A stretch of 64,000 nucleotides of DNA from Talpa occidentalis (lineage: Eukaryota > Chordata > Mammalia > Eulipotyphla > Talpidae): positions 21,773,048 to 21,837,047 of the forward strand of contig NW_023600993.1 in NCBI RefSeq assembly GCF_014898055.3, given 5' to 3'. How positions within the stretch are numbered: the first letter of the stretch is position 1; every line of letters begins with the position of its first letter. Below are positions 35,671 to 47,962 of this stretch, piece after piece. Below the pieces are notes generated by a model. The model made no database searches. It worked only from the letters and a program-made list of their open reading frames with translations, and was not told the origin of the DNA. Made by a program: the position numbers and the translations under genes.

Positions 35671-35935
35671 TTTTTTTTTTTAAAGATTTATTTATTTATA
35701 CAAGCACTGGGTACAGTCAGAAGTGCACAATTGTGAGAGAATTCACCAGAGCCAGAGCGGGGAGCAGAACAGGCAGACTGACGAAGTACACTGCTGAGGG
35801 GAGCAGAAGACATGGCAGGAGAGGTTTGCACGCCATGTGGGACCCTCACAGGTGGCCGGGGATCGAACCGGCACTGCAGAGGCTGTGGGCAGTTTCACAG
35901 CCCAGCAATCAACCACTGTGCCACCAGGGATGCGT
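35671..35935 (-). mobile_element. tRNA-derived SINE, antisense
   Basis: CACTGGGTACAGTCAGAAGT subfamily. Target duplication TACACTGCCTT at 35660-35670 and 35936-35946. Its A-tail joins the T run at 35670-35682. Confidence 0.92.
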
Positions 35936-36099
35936 TACACTGCCTTCTCTAAAAAATGATTTAATCATATGAAGTGCCTGTTTTAAGCCTATCAATGACT
36001 TGTTATTTCATCCCTTTGCAAGACTGAGTTCCTTAGTGTGGGTTTAAGGAACCTCTGTGATATGGATCAACTCATAGTACTTTTCACTATGTTTTAATG

Positions 36100-36330
36100 T
36101 GTACATTTAATGCTCAACTGACTGGTCACTTTACTCTCTCAACACATCATGCTTACACCACCTTTGCGTCTTTTATCAACCCAGTTGCCTTTCCAGAATA
36201 CTTTTCTTTGGTCTTCTCCCATTCTAAGCCAAACTGAGATTACGGGGTATTTTCAAATTCTATTTGCCAGTGAAAGGCTTCTCTATCAACATTAGCTCTT
36301 AGTAAATTATCTTTTCTGTGAATTCTTACT
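36100..36330 (+). mobile_element. Probable L2 3' UTR fragment, sense
   Basis: CAGTTGCCTTTCCAGAATAC, CTTCTCCCATTCTAAGCCAA and AGTGAAAGGCTTCTCTATCA recall the L2 segment with CTGCCTGGAATGC...CAGAGAAGCCTTCCCTGA. Diverged. Confidence 0.5.
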
Positions 36331-36339
36331 GCCTTTTTC

Positions 36340-39300
36340 AGATATCTTACCACTTAATGTTGCCATTAACTATAATATAATAAATAAAGCAATGCTTTCT
36401 TTGTAATGGGATTGTTTCCCCTGCAAAATTAGTAGCAGACACCATGCATTGCTCTTGTTGTTATTTAAAACCAGAGGTATTGAGTTGCCACTAGGTGCAA
36501 GGATCTGTTCTGCATGTTTTGCAAACATCATATTAGGAAAAGATTAGAGTTTTCCTTTAGTTAATGACAAAGGAGAGAATCTTTCAATGGAGTAAGAGAA
36601 CTGATTAAAGTGAAAAGTTTGTTTCTAAAAATAACTGTGGCTTTCTAATTTAACTGTTATCCTGATAATGCATTGTATTTGAACAGACACCAATATAAAG
36701 CTAGTTCTGTGCTCAGGTGTTTTGTGTGACTTGAATTGACTAATTAGTGACTTTAATATTTGGAATATAACATACATGGAGAGCTGTCTTTATTCTACTC
36801 TGATAGTTGGTGAGTCTGTATGTTTGCTCTACTGATAATCCCATGTCAAAAGACCTCAACCCTATATTTAGCCCAACACTGCATGAGTTATAAAACGAAA
36901 CCTGGAAAAAGAGTTTGAATCTGTGGGCATAAAAAAAAGGAAAAAAAATAAAAGTATAGGACCTACTCATAGAATCATAAAGAATAACACCTTTTTCACC
37001 TTATTTGGAAATAGTGCTTAATCATTTCACCATCTATAAAAATAATAACAAAATGGGATTTTGATATTAAGAATTGAAGGTTGAGGGGCTCACTGTGTCT
37101 CGGGAAAGAATGAAAACACATCTGTCACAAGACTAACTGAAAACAGAAATCTGCTATCTGTTCACGGTCAGAGCCACTTAGCTGACACCGTGCTCCTTCC
37201 TGGCTTTGGAAGTCCCTGGGGAGCAAGAGCTGGAAAGTAGAAGGTGAGCTTTTCCAGCAACATTTGCTTTAAATTTACATGCAATTAAAATTCTTATGTG
37301 ATGGTACTAATATATTTCCTTACTTTGGTTTTAAAGACATTAGCTGTTTCTGACACATTTAGCTAAAGCCTCTCTTTTCATGTAATTCCTAGTTATTTAT
37401 TCAGATATTAAAAATAAAAAAGATAAAAAATGGGAAGGTCTACCCCATGGAAAGCTTATCTCTCCCGTGCCTCATAGACAGTTGTTAGATTGTTTAGCAG
37501 GTGGAGGGTTGCTCTATCATTTTTTGTGTATGCTGGTTTGTTAATGAAGCACAGATTTCTAAGTTGTACTGATAGAGCTGAGCATTGAGAAGGGTTTGTT
37601 CTTTAGCTGGAGCACGTGATGAGGGTGATAAGTGAATTTTCACTCACCTGACATAGTTTGAATTTACTGGTAATTAGAGACTAAACATTGTGGGAATCCT
37701 TCTTAAATGTCGTAATTAAAAACCTGTAAAACTGTCCACAGGTATTCCCAGAATAAGTAACAAAAAACAGCCTTAAAACTCTTAAATGTGTTACCGAGAT
37801 ACTAAATATAATGCCATTTATTTACAGTTTCCCCTGTGCATTTTAATCCAACTTGCTTTGTGCTTCCTTTTCCACCCAGAAACCGATTCAAAGGCTGAGA
37901 ATTAATACCTGAGACCTTGCAGGGAAAATAAAAACCCAAACAACCTCCACAAACCACAGACAGCAGTGGGGAGAAATGTAACACTTCCTGTTCCTTACCT
38001 ATCAGTCTTGGACAAAAGCTGTCTAATATTTTAAATTCTGTGGCATGTGAACAATACAGTGTGCACTGCGTTTCTAACTTTGGTATTTAGAATGCATTTA
38101 TATGAACAGAAGAGTATTCAGACAATCGATCTTTTCTTTATAATCTTTTAGCAGTTGCAAAAGTCCTTAGTTGGAGGATATATTTGGAAAGTGCTGCTTT
38201 TCAGCTCTCAACACATTCAGGTAGCCATTCCGAAGCTGCTAAGGTTCCACTTGAGAGGTAACTTGCTATTACCATTTGTGCTGTGTGTCATAAATGGGCC
38301 CTATTATTTTCAGCGAGACCCCTTAGCAGCAGTTCCAAAGGAGCGGCTTGAGATTTGATTATACGGGTCTCTCTCCTGAACACATCCTTTCACATTTGAC
38401 ATTTACACTGGTTGCGGATTTTTATGTAACTCGTTAGAGAGCAGTCTGAACCTTAAAAAGGTGTTAGTCTTCCTAGAACCCTCTGGCAAAGGCAAGCCTT
38501 TTATTGGACTTAAATGTTTGGAGTTGAAACCTGTGCTTGTCTGATTGGAAAATGTTTCAGGGAATAGATTTTGTTATTTTTCTAAGCAAGGCTGCAGGAA
38601 TTGAGCTGGAGATATCACTAACCAAAAGGAATTTTTGTTTTTCCCTCAAAGAGCTGAGAACGAAAGGAAATGACTGCAATGTTTAAAATCCTTTTATTTC
38701 CTCTGTGGATGATATCTGTGCAGCTGAGACGAACCATTCCAATTGGCCCCCACCCAGACTTTATGGGAACTGAGATTAGGAAGTTGTATGGTCAAAATAG
38801 TCATTGTACAAATTGCTTCCAGTCTAAAAACCTCAAAGTTCTTGACAAATCCATGATTTCTTGCCACATTTTATTTTTTTCACATGGGTGACTGATCCAT
38901 CATTCATTAATACCCTGCCAGGGTTTCTACAGTTCTTTGAGTAACTTCTATGATTTTTTTTTCCATTTCTTTTGGGAGGAGAAAGCAGAGTTTGTGAGAG
39001 AAGTATGCAGGATGCCTGTAAAATTTCTCTTTGTGAGACACACACATTTTGCCCATTTCCGTTGTCTTCCTTTTGAAATAAAAGATTGCTGGGCCAGAGT
39101 CAAGCTTATAAAAACAGGCTTCCTTTCTTTCCTCATTTCATCCTATACTTCCCTTCTTCCCTTGCTTTTCCTCTCTGAGAAGAACAAAAGACTGGATGTG
39201 ACCTCAAAATTCAACACCCATAACTTCCTTTGACATGATCATGCCCCGGGGGAAAGAGAATGGCATTCATCACTCAATAAAACATTCTATGCCCTTGACT

Positions 39301-39390
39301 TCCCTGCTCAGCCCTCAGGATCCTACTCGGCTGTGTGTTTCTGGAGCCCAGCATGGAATCTAACATGCCTAAAAACCTTCATAGACATTA
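36340..39390. other. Repeat-poor intronic block
   Basis: About 3 kb with no SINE, L1, LTR or MER5-like sequence recognised. Base composition is more even than in the surrounding intron. Open readings (37802-37984, 38155-38358, 38670-38891, 38937-39233) lack recognisable domains and splice context. Confidence 0.55.
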
Positions 39391-39405
39391 AAAATGAAGT
39401 GTGCT

Positions 39406-39671
39406 GGGGCCTCCCTGGGGGTGCAAGGGTTAAACACAGCACTGTGAAGCTATCCACAGCCTCTTCAGCACTAGTTCAATTCTCAGCCAGCCAGGTTGCT
39501 GACTCACATGGTGCAGCAGACCTCTCCTATCTTACCCGCTGCTCTCCTCAGCAGTATATTTCAGTCAGTCTGCCTGTTCTATTCCCCACTCTGACTCTGG
39601 TGAATCCTCTCACCCCCTGCACCTCTGGCCTGTACCCCAGTTCTTGTATGAATAAATATATAATCTTTAAA
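39406..39671 (+). mobile_element. tRNA-derived SINE, sense
   Basis: Head GGGGCCTCCCTGGGGGTGCA, tail GAATAAATATATAATCTTTA. Target duplications AAAATGAAGTGTGCT (39391-39405) and AAAATGAAGTGGGCT (39672-39686), one mismatch. Confidence 0.92.
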
Positions 39672-39774
39672 AAAATGAAGTGGGCTAGACTGAGGGTCAA
39701 GTAATAATATTGTGACGCATACAGTAGGCATTTATTGTGGAGTGTCATTTATTTATTAAAAACTTTAAAAAGTC

Positions 39775-40043
39775 ATGGGCCTCCCCAGGTGGTGTAGGCG
39801 GTTGAGCACTGCGCTGTGAAGCTCTCTGCAGCCTCTGCCATGCTGGTTCGATCCCGGCCAGCCGGCAAGGGTCCCACATGGCACAGCAGACCTCTCCTGC
39901 CTCGCCTGCTGCTCCCCTCAGCAGTGTATTTCATCAGTCTGCCTGTTCTGGTCCCCACTCTGTCTCTGGTGAATCTTCTCACCCTCCTGTGCATCTGGCC
40001 TGTACCCCAATTCTTGTATAAATAAATAAATATTTTTAAAAAA
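39775..40043 (+). mobile_element. tRNA-derived SINE, sense
   Basis: Head GGGCCTCCCCAGGTGGTGTA, B-box GGTTCGATCCC, linker CCAGCCGGCAAGG. Target duplication ACTTTAAAAAGTCA at 39761-39774 and 40044-40057 is perfect. Confidence 0.92.
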
Positions 40044-40269
40044 ACTTTAAAAAGTCAGGTAGTATTATTTAATAATACCTGTGTTAAACAGTTGGCAGTG
40101 GACACAACTCTCTGTTCTAGACTTTTTAGCTTTTCACTGTGTCTTATCTACTTCGTGGGAATTTATGTGATGAAAGGGTCCTTGTCATGGCTGACTTTAT
40201 TCTAGACCAACCTCGAGATACTTAGATTGCCATGGAAGTAGTTGATCCTCTATCTCAGTGGTTTTCTTT

Positions 40270-40544
40270 TCTTTTCTTTTTTAAAGATTTATTTATTTAT
40301 GCATAAAAGAGCTGGGTACAGGCCAGAGATGCAGATGGGTGAGAGGATTCATGAGAGACAGAGTGGGGAGTAGAATAGGTAGGTTGACTGAAATACATTG
40401 CTGAGGTGAGCAGCAGGTGAGCCAGGAGAGGTCTGCCTCACCATGTGGGTTGCTCTCTAGAGAGCTGGGGATCGAACTCTTGCTGCAGAGCTGTGGACTG
40501 CTTTACAGTGTGGTGCTTAACCCCTTGCTCTACCAGGGAGGCCT
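40270..40544 (-). mobile_element. tRNA-derived SINE, antisense
   Basis: Reverse-complement copy. A perfect 15-bp target duplication TCAGTGGTTTTCTTT is present at 40255-40269 and 40545-40559. Confidence 0.93.
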
Positions 40545-40559
40545 TCAGTGGTTTTCTTT

Positions 40560-41987
40560 CTAAGACTTTTGTCTTGATGGGGATTAATCATTTCCCCTAA
40601 ATATCTAGTCTCATAGCTTTTGCAAAACTGTAACTTGTAAAATATCTCAGAATAGTTAAAGAGAGCAGAAAGAATGCCTATAATATACGAGTAAGAATGA
40701 TTTCAGAGCCTACGTTTTCAGAGGCTTGCCTCATCTCTTGAATGCAAGGCTTTCATTCATGCATCCCAGGGTTCATAGTGGGCAGCCATCATGTGCCTGA
40801 TGGCTCAGACTGTTGGGTGTAGCCAACACCAGCATTACTACCAAGGACTCAGATGGATTCATTTTGGAGGAATAGCAACCATTCAGTTTTCTGATGTGGA
40901 CCCATAGCCTCTTAGAAATAAATTATGTTTTGAATTTTATAGAGAGGACAGTTACAGTTGTTTTAGTACGAAAACATAAACCATAGTTTGGGACACAATA
41001 GCACAGGTCTCTTAGATACCACACTGGCATCTTCATTGCTTATTTTATGTGTTAAAGTAGCCAATTCCATGTGTAGACACAGTTAAATAATGAAAACACC
41101 TCAGGAAGATTACAGAAAGATGCCTTTATTAATAAATGTAAATGGATAGCTGTTCCTTAGAAAAAAAGCCACAATTAAAGATGCATCCTTTAATAGAAAA
41201 GAATACAAAAACCCATGTCATTTTGGGGGTCAATTTGCAACTTTCTTTTCACCTTGGCAGGAAATGTCTAAAGTTTAAGTGACCATTTTCATCTTGTCAA
41301 TACACTCCCTACCACTTTCTTTGTTCATCTTTCAAAAGCAGTAAGATTTTGTAAGCTTATTCACAGTTTATAATTTGCTGCAGGCAGGGGTCCCCTCACT
41401 ATATACTATAAGGTGGAAAGCAAGATATTATTTTTTATCTCAACCTTTCAGTTCTGCAGTAAGGAATTCATTAAGATGGTCACAGCAATAAACTGTTGAT
41501 ACGAGGGCTCTGGAGCAAGGCTGATGGGAGACATGGCGGAGACAGAGGAAGGGGGACAATTGTCTAACATATTTATAAGCCCCCCGAGAGAGAAGAGCCT
41601 GGGCTGGCAATGGTGCAGTGGCCATATCTTCTCTTGATAGTTGCAACATAAATTGACTGAAAATGGAAAACATCTTGTCTATATGTTTCCAGTCCCTTAG
41701 AGATATTACCTCGTGTTTACCCTACCAGGAACTAATCTTCAGACAGAAACTAATTCAAACAAAAAAAAAAAATATCATCTGTGGGACAGTAAATGAGAAA
41801 TTATAAGTGAGCCAAGACTGTAAAAAGGGAGAATCCTGGAGGTGTTAGAATGTCAATTTGACGACCTCATGAGATGGAAAATGGGTGGAAGGTACAGGAA
41901 GGTTGAAAGAGCCTAGGACAACCTCCCGTTTCTGACCTGGGCAACTGTCTTGACTCATTCAATAAGAAACAAAACTCAAAAGGAGAA
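40560..41987. other. Unassigned intronic sequence
   Basis: About 1.4 kb between a SINE and the (ATAC)n array. No repeat family or exon is recognised. An A run lies at 41760-41772. Confidence 0.6.
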
Positions 41988-42092
41988 TATACATACATAC
42001 ATACATACATACATACATACATACATACATACATGCATATATATATATATGTATGTATTAGGATTTCAAATGAATATATATATATATTAGAC
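41988..42092. repeat. (ATAC)n and (TA)n compound microsatellite
   Basis: About 11 to 12 ATAC units (41988-42034), then (TA)n to 42050, a 20-bp break, and a second (TA)n at about 42074-42088. The near-perfect units suggest length polymorphism. Confidence 0.95.
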
Positions 42093-42360
42093 CAGTTAAA
42101 AAAGTTCTGCTTTGTGAAGTCTTACATTTGCGAGGTCTGAGTAACAAAGTGAAATGCTGAGTAGGCAGAAATCCAGATGGAAGTATATCCAGGCTGGAGG
42201 TGTAGATTTAGAAGTGATGTGTGGTCTCTGAGAAGGAAACCCTCACCAAAAGAAATAAAAGTTTTTATTGAATGGGTGTTAGAAAATATAATTATGAAGG
42301 CTATGTTGTATCTTAGAAAAATTTTCATAATGTAAAAATAAGTTAAAAATGAGAACAAAG

Positions 42361-42624
42361 TGCCTCCCCTGTGGCGCAGCGGTTGAGCACCGTGCTGCGA
42401 AGCTGTCCACGGCCACCTCTACAGAGCCAGTTCGATTCCCCGCCAGCCACGTAGAACCCCACATGGCGCAGCAGACCGCTCCTGCCTCGCCTGCTGCTCC
42501 CCTCAGCAGTGTCTTCAGTCTGTCTGCCTGTTCTGCTCCTCTGCTCCCCAATCTGGCTCAGGTGAATTCTCTCACCCTCCCGCGCTTCTGACCTGTGCCC
42601 CACTTCTGATATAAAATAAATTTG
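42361..42624 (+). mobile_element. tRNA-derived SINE, CpG-rich, sense
   Basis: Well-preserved A-box-like TGGCGCAGCGG (42372-42382) and B-box-like AGTTCGATTCC (42429-42439). Body CTGTTCTGCTCC is partly duplicated (CTGCTCC repeated near 42541). Target duplications AAAAATGAGAACAAA (42345-42359) and AAAAATGAGAATAAA (42625-42639). Confidence 0.93.
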
Positions 42625-43552
42625 AAAAATGAGAATAAAATGCTTTGTTGCTATGATTATAATTTCTATGCATGAAGAAAAGGGCAGATGGAGACAACAA
42701 AAATACTTACTTGAGTAAGTAGCAGGATGATGAATTTTTCTTTGCTTTTTATTAATATCTTTTATGTTTACAAAATAAAAATAAGCTGATATGCTTCACC
42801 TATGTGTCGCTATAGAATTATGAAATTGAGGAATGTTCTTAGAAGACAGTGATTTTTAAATCTGTCTATTCAATAAAATGAAATGGTAGACAGGTATACT
42901 TACCCGAAACAGATAAAAATGAGCACCTTTCTTTGAAACTTTGCTGGAGAATCAATAGACCTTCTGTCCTCGCCTCTCTCCCCCACTCCTTCCAGTACCT
43001 TTGTCACCCCTTAAGTGAGGTCCACAGTTGACAAACCACTCAGGTTTCTCTGCTCTCCTCCCTCCAGGGTGTGAAAAGAAGAGGTGAAATGACAGAGCTC
43101 AAGTCTGTTTCAGCTCTCAGACTGGCAGTTTTTTAACTGTTTAGTTTCAATCTGAAAATGCCCTGCTTTTCCTTCATACTTCTTGTCAACTACATCCATT
43201 AGGATGGCTTTGGAGGGCGGTTTTACTGCTGAGGTCTTAACCTTGGATCTTTCCCCTCCTCCACTGGGGTACTATCAAACTGCTGTATTATCATAATGGA
43301 AAGTTTACAAGGGCCTTCGAAAACATAGTCATTCATTTGTACTTTATGGTAATATTTTCTTGTGATTGATTGAGTGCCTGGTTAAAATCTTGACCCTTCT
43401 GTTCTAATTAGAATTGTCAGCTAAAATGTAAGCATTCCAATTAAATTAGGATTTCAAATAACCTACATTTTTAGTATGCTTAGTATTAGTATGTTCCTTG
43501 CAATTCTTAGTGCCGAAATTCAAATTTAACATCTTGTTTATTTTAATTTTAA

Positions 43553-43857
43553 TTTAATTTAATTTATTTATTTTAAAAAGATTTATTTATTTATTTGTTT
43601 GTTTATTTATACAAGCACTGGGTACAGTCAGAAGCGCAGGAGGGTGAGAGAATTCACCAGAGACAGAGCGGGGAGCAGAACAGGCAGAAGGACCGAAGTA
43701 CACTGCTGAGGGGAGCAGCGGGCGGCAGGAGAGGTCTGTGCGCCATGCGGGACCCTCCTCCGGTGGCTGGGGAGCAGCCGGGGATCGAACCAGTGCCACA
43801 GAGGCCGCAGGCAACTTCGCAACCCAGCGCTCAACTGCTGCGCCACTGGGGAGGCCC
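43553..43857 (-). mobile_element. tRNA-derived SINE, probably young, antisense
   Basis: CACTGGGTACAGTCAGAAGC subfamily, very similar to 25181, including the GGGGAGCAGCCGGGGATCGA section. A perfect 16-bp target duplication TTTATTTTAATTTTAA is present at 43537-43552 and 43858-43873. The tail carries (TTTAA) and (TTTG) units. Confidence 0.93.
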
Positions 43858-43924
43858 TTTATTTTAATTTTAAATTGGGCAACCTTGTCTATTATTAAGA
43901 AGGCATTGTCCTTCTACTGATCAA

Positions 43925-44245
43925 GACCTAGTGACAGTAGCCAGGAGTCAAGTGTGGCTACTGAGCACTTGAAATGTAATTATTCTAAATTGAAATGTAT
44001 TCTGGGTATAAAATACATACCATACTTTGAAAGCTTTGAATTTACAAAAAATGTAAAATATCTCATTAATTATTACAGTGTTTACTATATGTTGAAATGA
44101 TAACATTTTGGATTAGGTTGATGTCAAAAAAATATATCAAAGTGCATTTCACCTCTTTCTTTTACTTTTTAAAATGTGAGCATCAGAAATTTTAAAATTA
44201 CATCTATGGCACGATATTTCTGTTGGATGGTACTAGCGTTCTATA
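43925..44245. mobile_element. Ancient DNA-transposon-like repeat, family not assigned
   Basis: GTGGCTACTGAGCACTTGAA, then AATGTAAAATATCTCATTAA, TGTTGAAATGATAACATTTT, GCATTTCACCTCTTTCTTTT and AAAATTACATCTATGGCACG make up a known ancestral mammalian repeat. I recall it as a hAT-like nonautonomous element but not its name. Confidence 0.65.
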
Positions 44246-44689
44246 CCTAGGGGAAATTCTGGTGTTCATTTTTTTATATTTTTAAAGATATTTCCAAGAA
44301 AACAAATAAATACAATCAGTACGAAGGTTGGGTAAAAGTTGTGTATGATTCAAACCAGACAAACTAAACTGAGAAAATTGAGAGTATATCTTCATGTTAG
44401 AAAATGTAGTTGATTAATAGTAGGGATAAAACTATAGGGAAGGTTATTTCTTCTGAGTTACAGGATGTACTACGTACAAATTAATATAAAGGGAGGGTTA
44501 TGCTTTATTACCCTTTCTCAGTAAAACACCCAAAATTTTGATTTCTTTGTGGTTTCTAGGGTGTGTATAATACATTGCGTTTAATTCTATTCAGTGAGAT
44601 TAAAAGTCTTAACTCATAGACACCTAAATTTGAAGGAATTATAATGTATTCCTGCTAAGGTCAAGGTTCATGTGTAAACTAATATTCAG

Positions 44690-45035
44690 TTCCATCTGCA
44701 TGTAACATGCTTTCCAGAGAAGCCCAGAGACCATTCTTTCCTGTATTCAGGTCTCACAATGTCACCTCTTCAAGAGTCCCATTCCTGACAGTATTATCTA
44801 AAAGAGCATGCTGTAACTTTCTCACTGTAATCCATTTTATTAGTTTTTTTCCTAACACTGACATTCTGTTATATTTCATCCCATCTTTTATTATACTAAA
44901 TATTTAAATTTTATTAAATAAAATATATTATTTTGCCCATCTCCTACTGGAATAAAGTTTCATGATGGAAAAAATCATTCACTCCAGTATTCTCAGAATC
45001 TAGAAAGGTGCATAGTGCATAGTTCGGTGTTGTGA
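44690..45035 (+). mobile_element. L2 LINE 3' fragment, sense
   Basis: CAGGTCTCACAATGTCACCT, TCTTCAAGAGTCCCATTCCT, TTTATTAGTTTTTTTCCTAA, CTGGAATAAAGTTTCATGAT and CAGAATCTAGAAAGGTGCAT reproduce the L2 3' order (CTCAGCTTAGATGTCACCTC...TGTAAGCTCCATGAGG...CTAGAACAGTGCC). Confidence 0.78.
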
Positions 45036-45179
45036 TCCTATGACTTTCTGATATTTTCTAGTATATTCATTTCTTATTGAATCTTGTGACAATAATGGGG
45101 TGATATTTCAAAATCAAGTTTGAAATGGTGTCCTCCACTTTGAAAGGCAACAAAATAATTAAGGTAATTCCAGAAAGTC

Positions 45180-45310
45180 TGTTCATACATATTCTCATAC
45201 TGGATTCCTGCGCTGAGTCAGGCCCAGAGCAGATGCTGGGGATACAACAGTGACCCCTGTAGCTGTGTAGGGCCTGCGCACCCGGCCTCAGCAAGCTTTC
45301 ATCCTGCAAA
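45180..45310 (-). mobile_element. Possible L2 fragment, antisense
   Basis: GCAGATGCTGGGGATACAAC and AGTGACCCC, then CAGCAAGCTTTCATCCTGCA, resemble reverse-complement L2 (GGCACTGGGGATACAGCAGTGA...CATGGAGCTTACATTCT). Confidence 0.52.
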
Positions 45311-45469
45311 CTATCCCCCTCTTGACAGTTTCAAGCTTCCTTTTTGAACTGAAATTATAGATCATTGAGTACATGATGAATAAATCTGTGTTGGCAGATT
45401 TATTTGCTACTCTTTAATGGAATCTGCAAAATAAGAGCCCTTGGTTTTATACTGGGAACCCTGTTCTCT

Positions 45470-45590
45470 GCTCTTTATGTCGATTGAGCCATTATCCTCA
45501 CTGTAATATCGCTGCTAGTATTACTCCCATGTTTCAGTTGAGGGGAAACTAAGGTAAGCAGAGACACACAACCCAAAGGGACAGACAGGC
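45470..45590 (-). repeat. Possible MIR, antisense
   Basis: TATTACTCCCATGTTTCAGT, GAGGGGAAACTAAGGTAAGC and AGAGACACACAACCCAAAGG fit the reverse-complement MIR core. Confidence 0.55.
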
Positions 45591-46427
45591 TAGCCCTTGG
45601 TACACTTTAGCAACCCAGATTCATGAGGTTAAAGAAGCTGACTTAGCAAAATAAAACTATTGATGTCCTCACTGAAAGTTTAAGATTGTGAGTTATTTAA
45701 TCTGGTATGGGCATGCAGTCTGTTTGGAATGTCCTTTATCTCTATCTTAGCATAGCCCCTTCTTACCCATTTTACAAGACACAGCATGCAATAAAATCAG
45801 GGTCCAATCTGGAAAACAGAAATGCCTCTAGGCACTTCATAAAGACAGATTGTTTGCATAGAGATGGAAGAGCTAAGAAGCTAAACACAGACTGTCGGGG
45901 CAACTCAGAGGTTAGGATAGCAGGGGAGCTGCCAGCATATCTAGGTCTGGAGGCATGAGGAAGAGGTGGGGTCACAGCTCTGTTAGGATTCTTAGATCCA
46001 GTGGACAGTGGGAGGAGATATTGTGACCCTTCAGTGAGAGACAGAACCACAGCAGGGCTGTCTGCGGGGAGTTGAGCTCACCAAGAAACATGCATGGATA
46101 GAAGAAAGAAGTATATTGTCTTCTCTCCTTTAGTAGCTCCTTTCATCCCTTCCCTGGATAACCTACTGGATACAATTTAGCAAAAGAGCCTAGAAAATGT
46201 GGTTTGTAAGGATACAGAGCATAGGAAATGGTTCTGCAGGTCAACAGGTAACAGACTCACACATACCAGGTGCCCTCTGAATTCAGATCTCCTGTGCCCC
46301 TTCCTTAGCACGCCTCCTCCTTTGTGGCTTTATAGATGGGAGAGCAGTGCTGGACATAGTGGTGCTCATGGCATGTATTATGTAACAGCACTGTCATATT
46401 ATTCAGATCAAAACCATTCTCCCCATT

Positions 46428-46665
46428 TTTTTTTTTAAGATTTAGTTTAGTTTTTAGGCATACAAGAACTAAGGTATAGGCCAGAGGTGTGGGGGATGAG
46501 AGGATGCAACACAGAGTGGGGAGTAGAACAGGCAGATCTACTGAAATACACTGCTGAGGGGAGCAGCAGGCGAGACAGGAGAGATTTGCTGTGCCATGTG
46601 GGTCAGCTCCCTGGCCAGCCAAGGATTGAACTCAGGTCACAGTGGCTGGCAATAGCTTGATAGTG
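46428..46665 (-). mobile_element. tRNA-derived SINE, 5'-truncated, antisense
   Basis: Reverse-complement copy that ends around AATAGCTTGATAGTGCA, lacking the terminal GTGCCACCAGGGAGGCC block. The A-box region is therefore missing. Confidence 0.85.
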
Positions 46666-46667
46666 CA

Positions 46668-46830
46668 CTTCAGATGGTGAGTAGTGACAGAACCTGGATT
46701 CAAATCCAGGCTATCCATCTCTAGGGTCCATTCTTCCAATCACTGCTCCCCATGCCCCTCAAAGTTGTTTCCTGTCCAATTCCCTGATCATTTAGTATGG
46801 GGCACTGAATGTAACAAATGCTCATTAAAT
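46668..46830 (-). repeat. MIR fragment, antisense
   Basis: CAGATGGTGAGTAGTGACAG, AACCTGGATTCAAATCCAGG and CATTCTTCCAATCACTGCTC follow reverse-complement MIR. The SINE to its left probably inserted into it. Confidence 0.6.
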
Positions 46831-47214
46831 TAAACCCCTTGAGAAAAATGAATTCCCTGATTTCAACATTATGGAGTAGTCACTTAGTTCTTACACTTTT
46901 ATCACCACTTGGCCTTGTTGCTTTCATTTTTTTCATACTTTTTTCATTCATATTGTATATTTTAACAGCCTCATTGCCCATAGACTGTTTGTTTCTCTCC
47001 TTTTTTAAATCTCCAAAATGAAATTTTGGGGGGAAGGTTATATGTATATTATCAAAAAATTAGAGATATATATCTCCAGTGCTACCTAGTGTGGTTAAAT
47101 TATAGTAGAATCACTCTGCATAGTTGGGAGCAGAATCAGTTTGATTCCTGGAAAGTCCATTTTAATGAAGCAAATAATCTTAAAACAGCTACTGTCTATT
47201 AAAATCTACCATTG

Positions 47215-47476
47215 GGCCTGCCTGGTGGCGCAAGGGGTTAAGTTTCAGCACTATGAAGCTATCCGCAGCTACTGAGGCATGATTTGATCCCAGGCCAGGG
47301 AGCCGGCTGACATGGCGCAGCAGACCTCTCCTGTATCACCTGCTGCTCCCCTCAGCAGTGTATTTCAGTAGATCCACCTGTCCTGATCCCCACTCTGTCT
47401 CTGGTGAATCCTCTCATTTCCCCCACCTCTGGCCTATACCCCAGTTATTGTATGAATAAATACATAATTTTTAAAA
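47215..47476 (+). mobile_element. tRNA-derived SINE, sense
   Basis: Head GGGCCTGCCTGGTGGCGCAA, degraded B-box GATTTGATCCC, body CAGCAGTGTATTTCAGTAGA, tail GAATAAATACATAATTTTTA. Short TACCATTG target duplications are seen at about 47207 and 47481. Confidence 0.88.
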
Positions 47477-47519
47477 ATATATACCATTGATGACTTACTA
47501 TATTTAATATATTTTTCAC

Positions 47520-47740
47520 ATGTGATTTCTTTTAAAGCCCGGGATAACAGTATGAGTGTTGTGATGAAATATTCCAATGCATCAATCCTTTTTTGCATAC
47601 TTTTGCACCACTTTTCTGATGCCTTCAGTTATTATCACATCCAATTTAAAGATGAGGAAACTCAGGCTGATGTACCGCACCCAGTAGATGGTAGAAAGGG
47701 GGGTTTGATCTTATATCTGTCTAGCTATGAAGCTTGCAAA
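47520..47740 (-). repeat. MIR SINE, antisense
   Basis: CACATCCAATTTAAAGATGA, GGAAACTCAGGCTGATGTAC, CCCAGTAGATGGTAGAAAGG and GGTTTGATCTTATATCTGTC fit reverse-complement MIR. The open reading at 47522-47788 is non-coding. Confidence 0.66.
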
Positions 47741-47962
47741 AGTGTGATGAAATGCATTATCTTACAATACAAAAGCTTGCTGAGATGAAGGAAATGCAGT
47801 TGCTCCTATAATGCCTGAGGAGTGATGATGCTCTTGTAAAATACACAGACTATATACCTTGATTTCACAAAACATTGTGATCAGGATATGAATGATTCTC
47901 TTTAACTTCTTATGGAGGACCACTTTGGACCACAAAGGGCAGAAGAAAATGTCTGAAGAATT

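Noticed and set aside
42361..42460. Possible tRNA gene in SINE heads (A-box and B-box present)
   Set aside because: The promoter boxes are those of the tRNA-derived SINE. No complete cloverleaf or anticodon arm pairing could be made out.
44707..44907. Open reading frame
   Set aside because: It falls within an L2 3' UTR relic.
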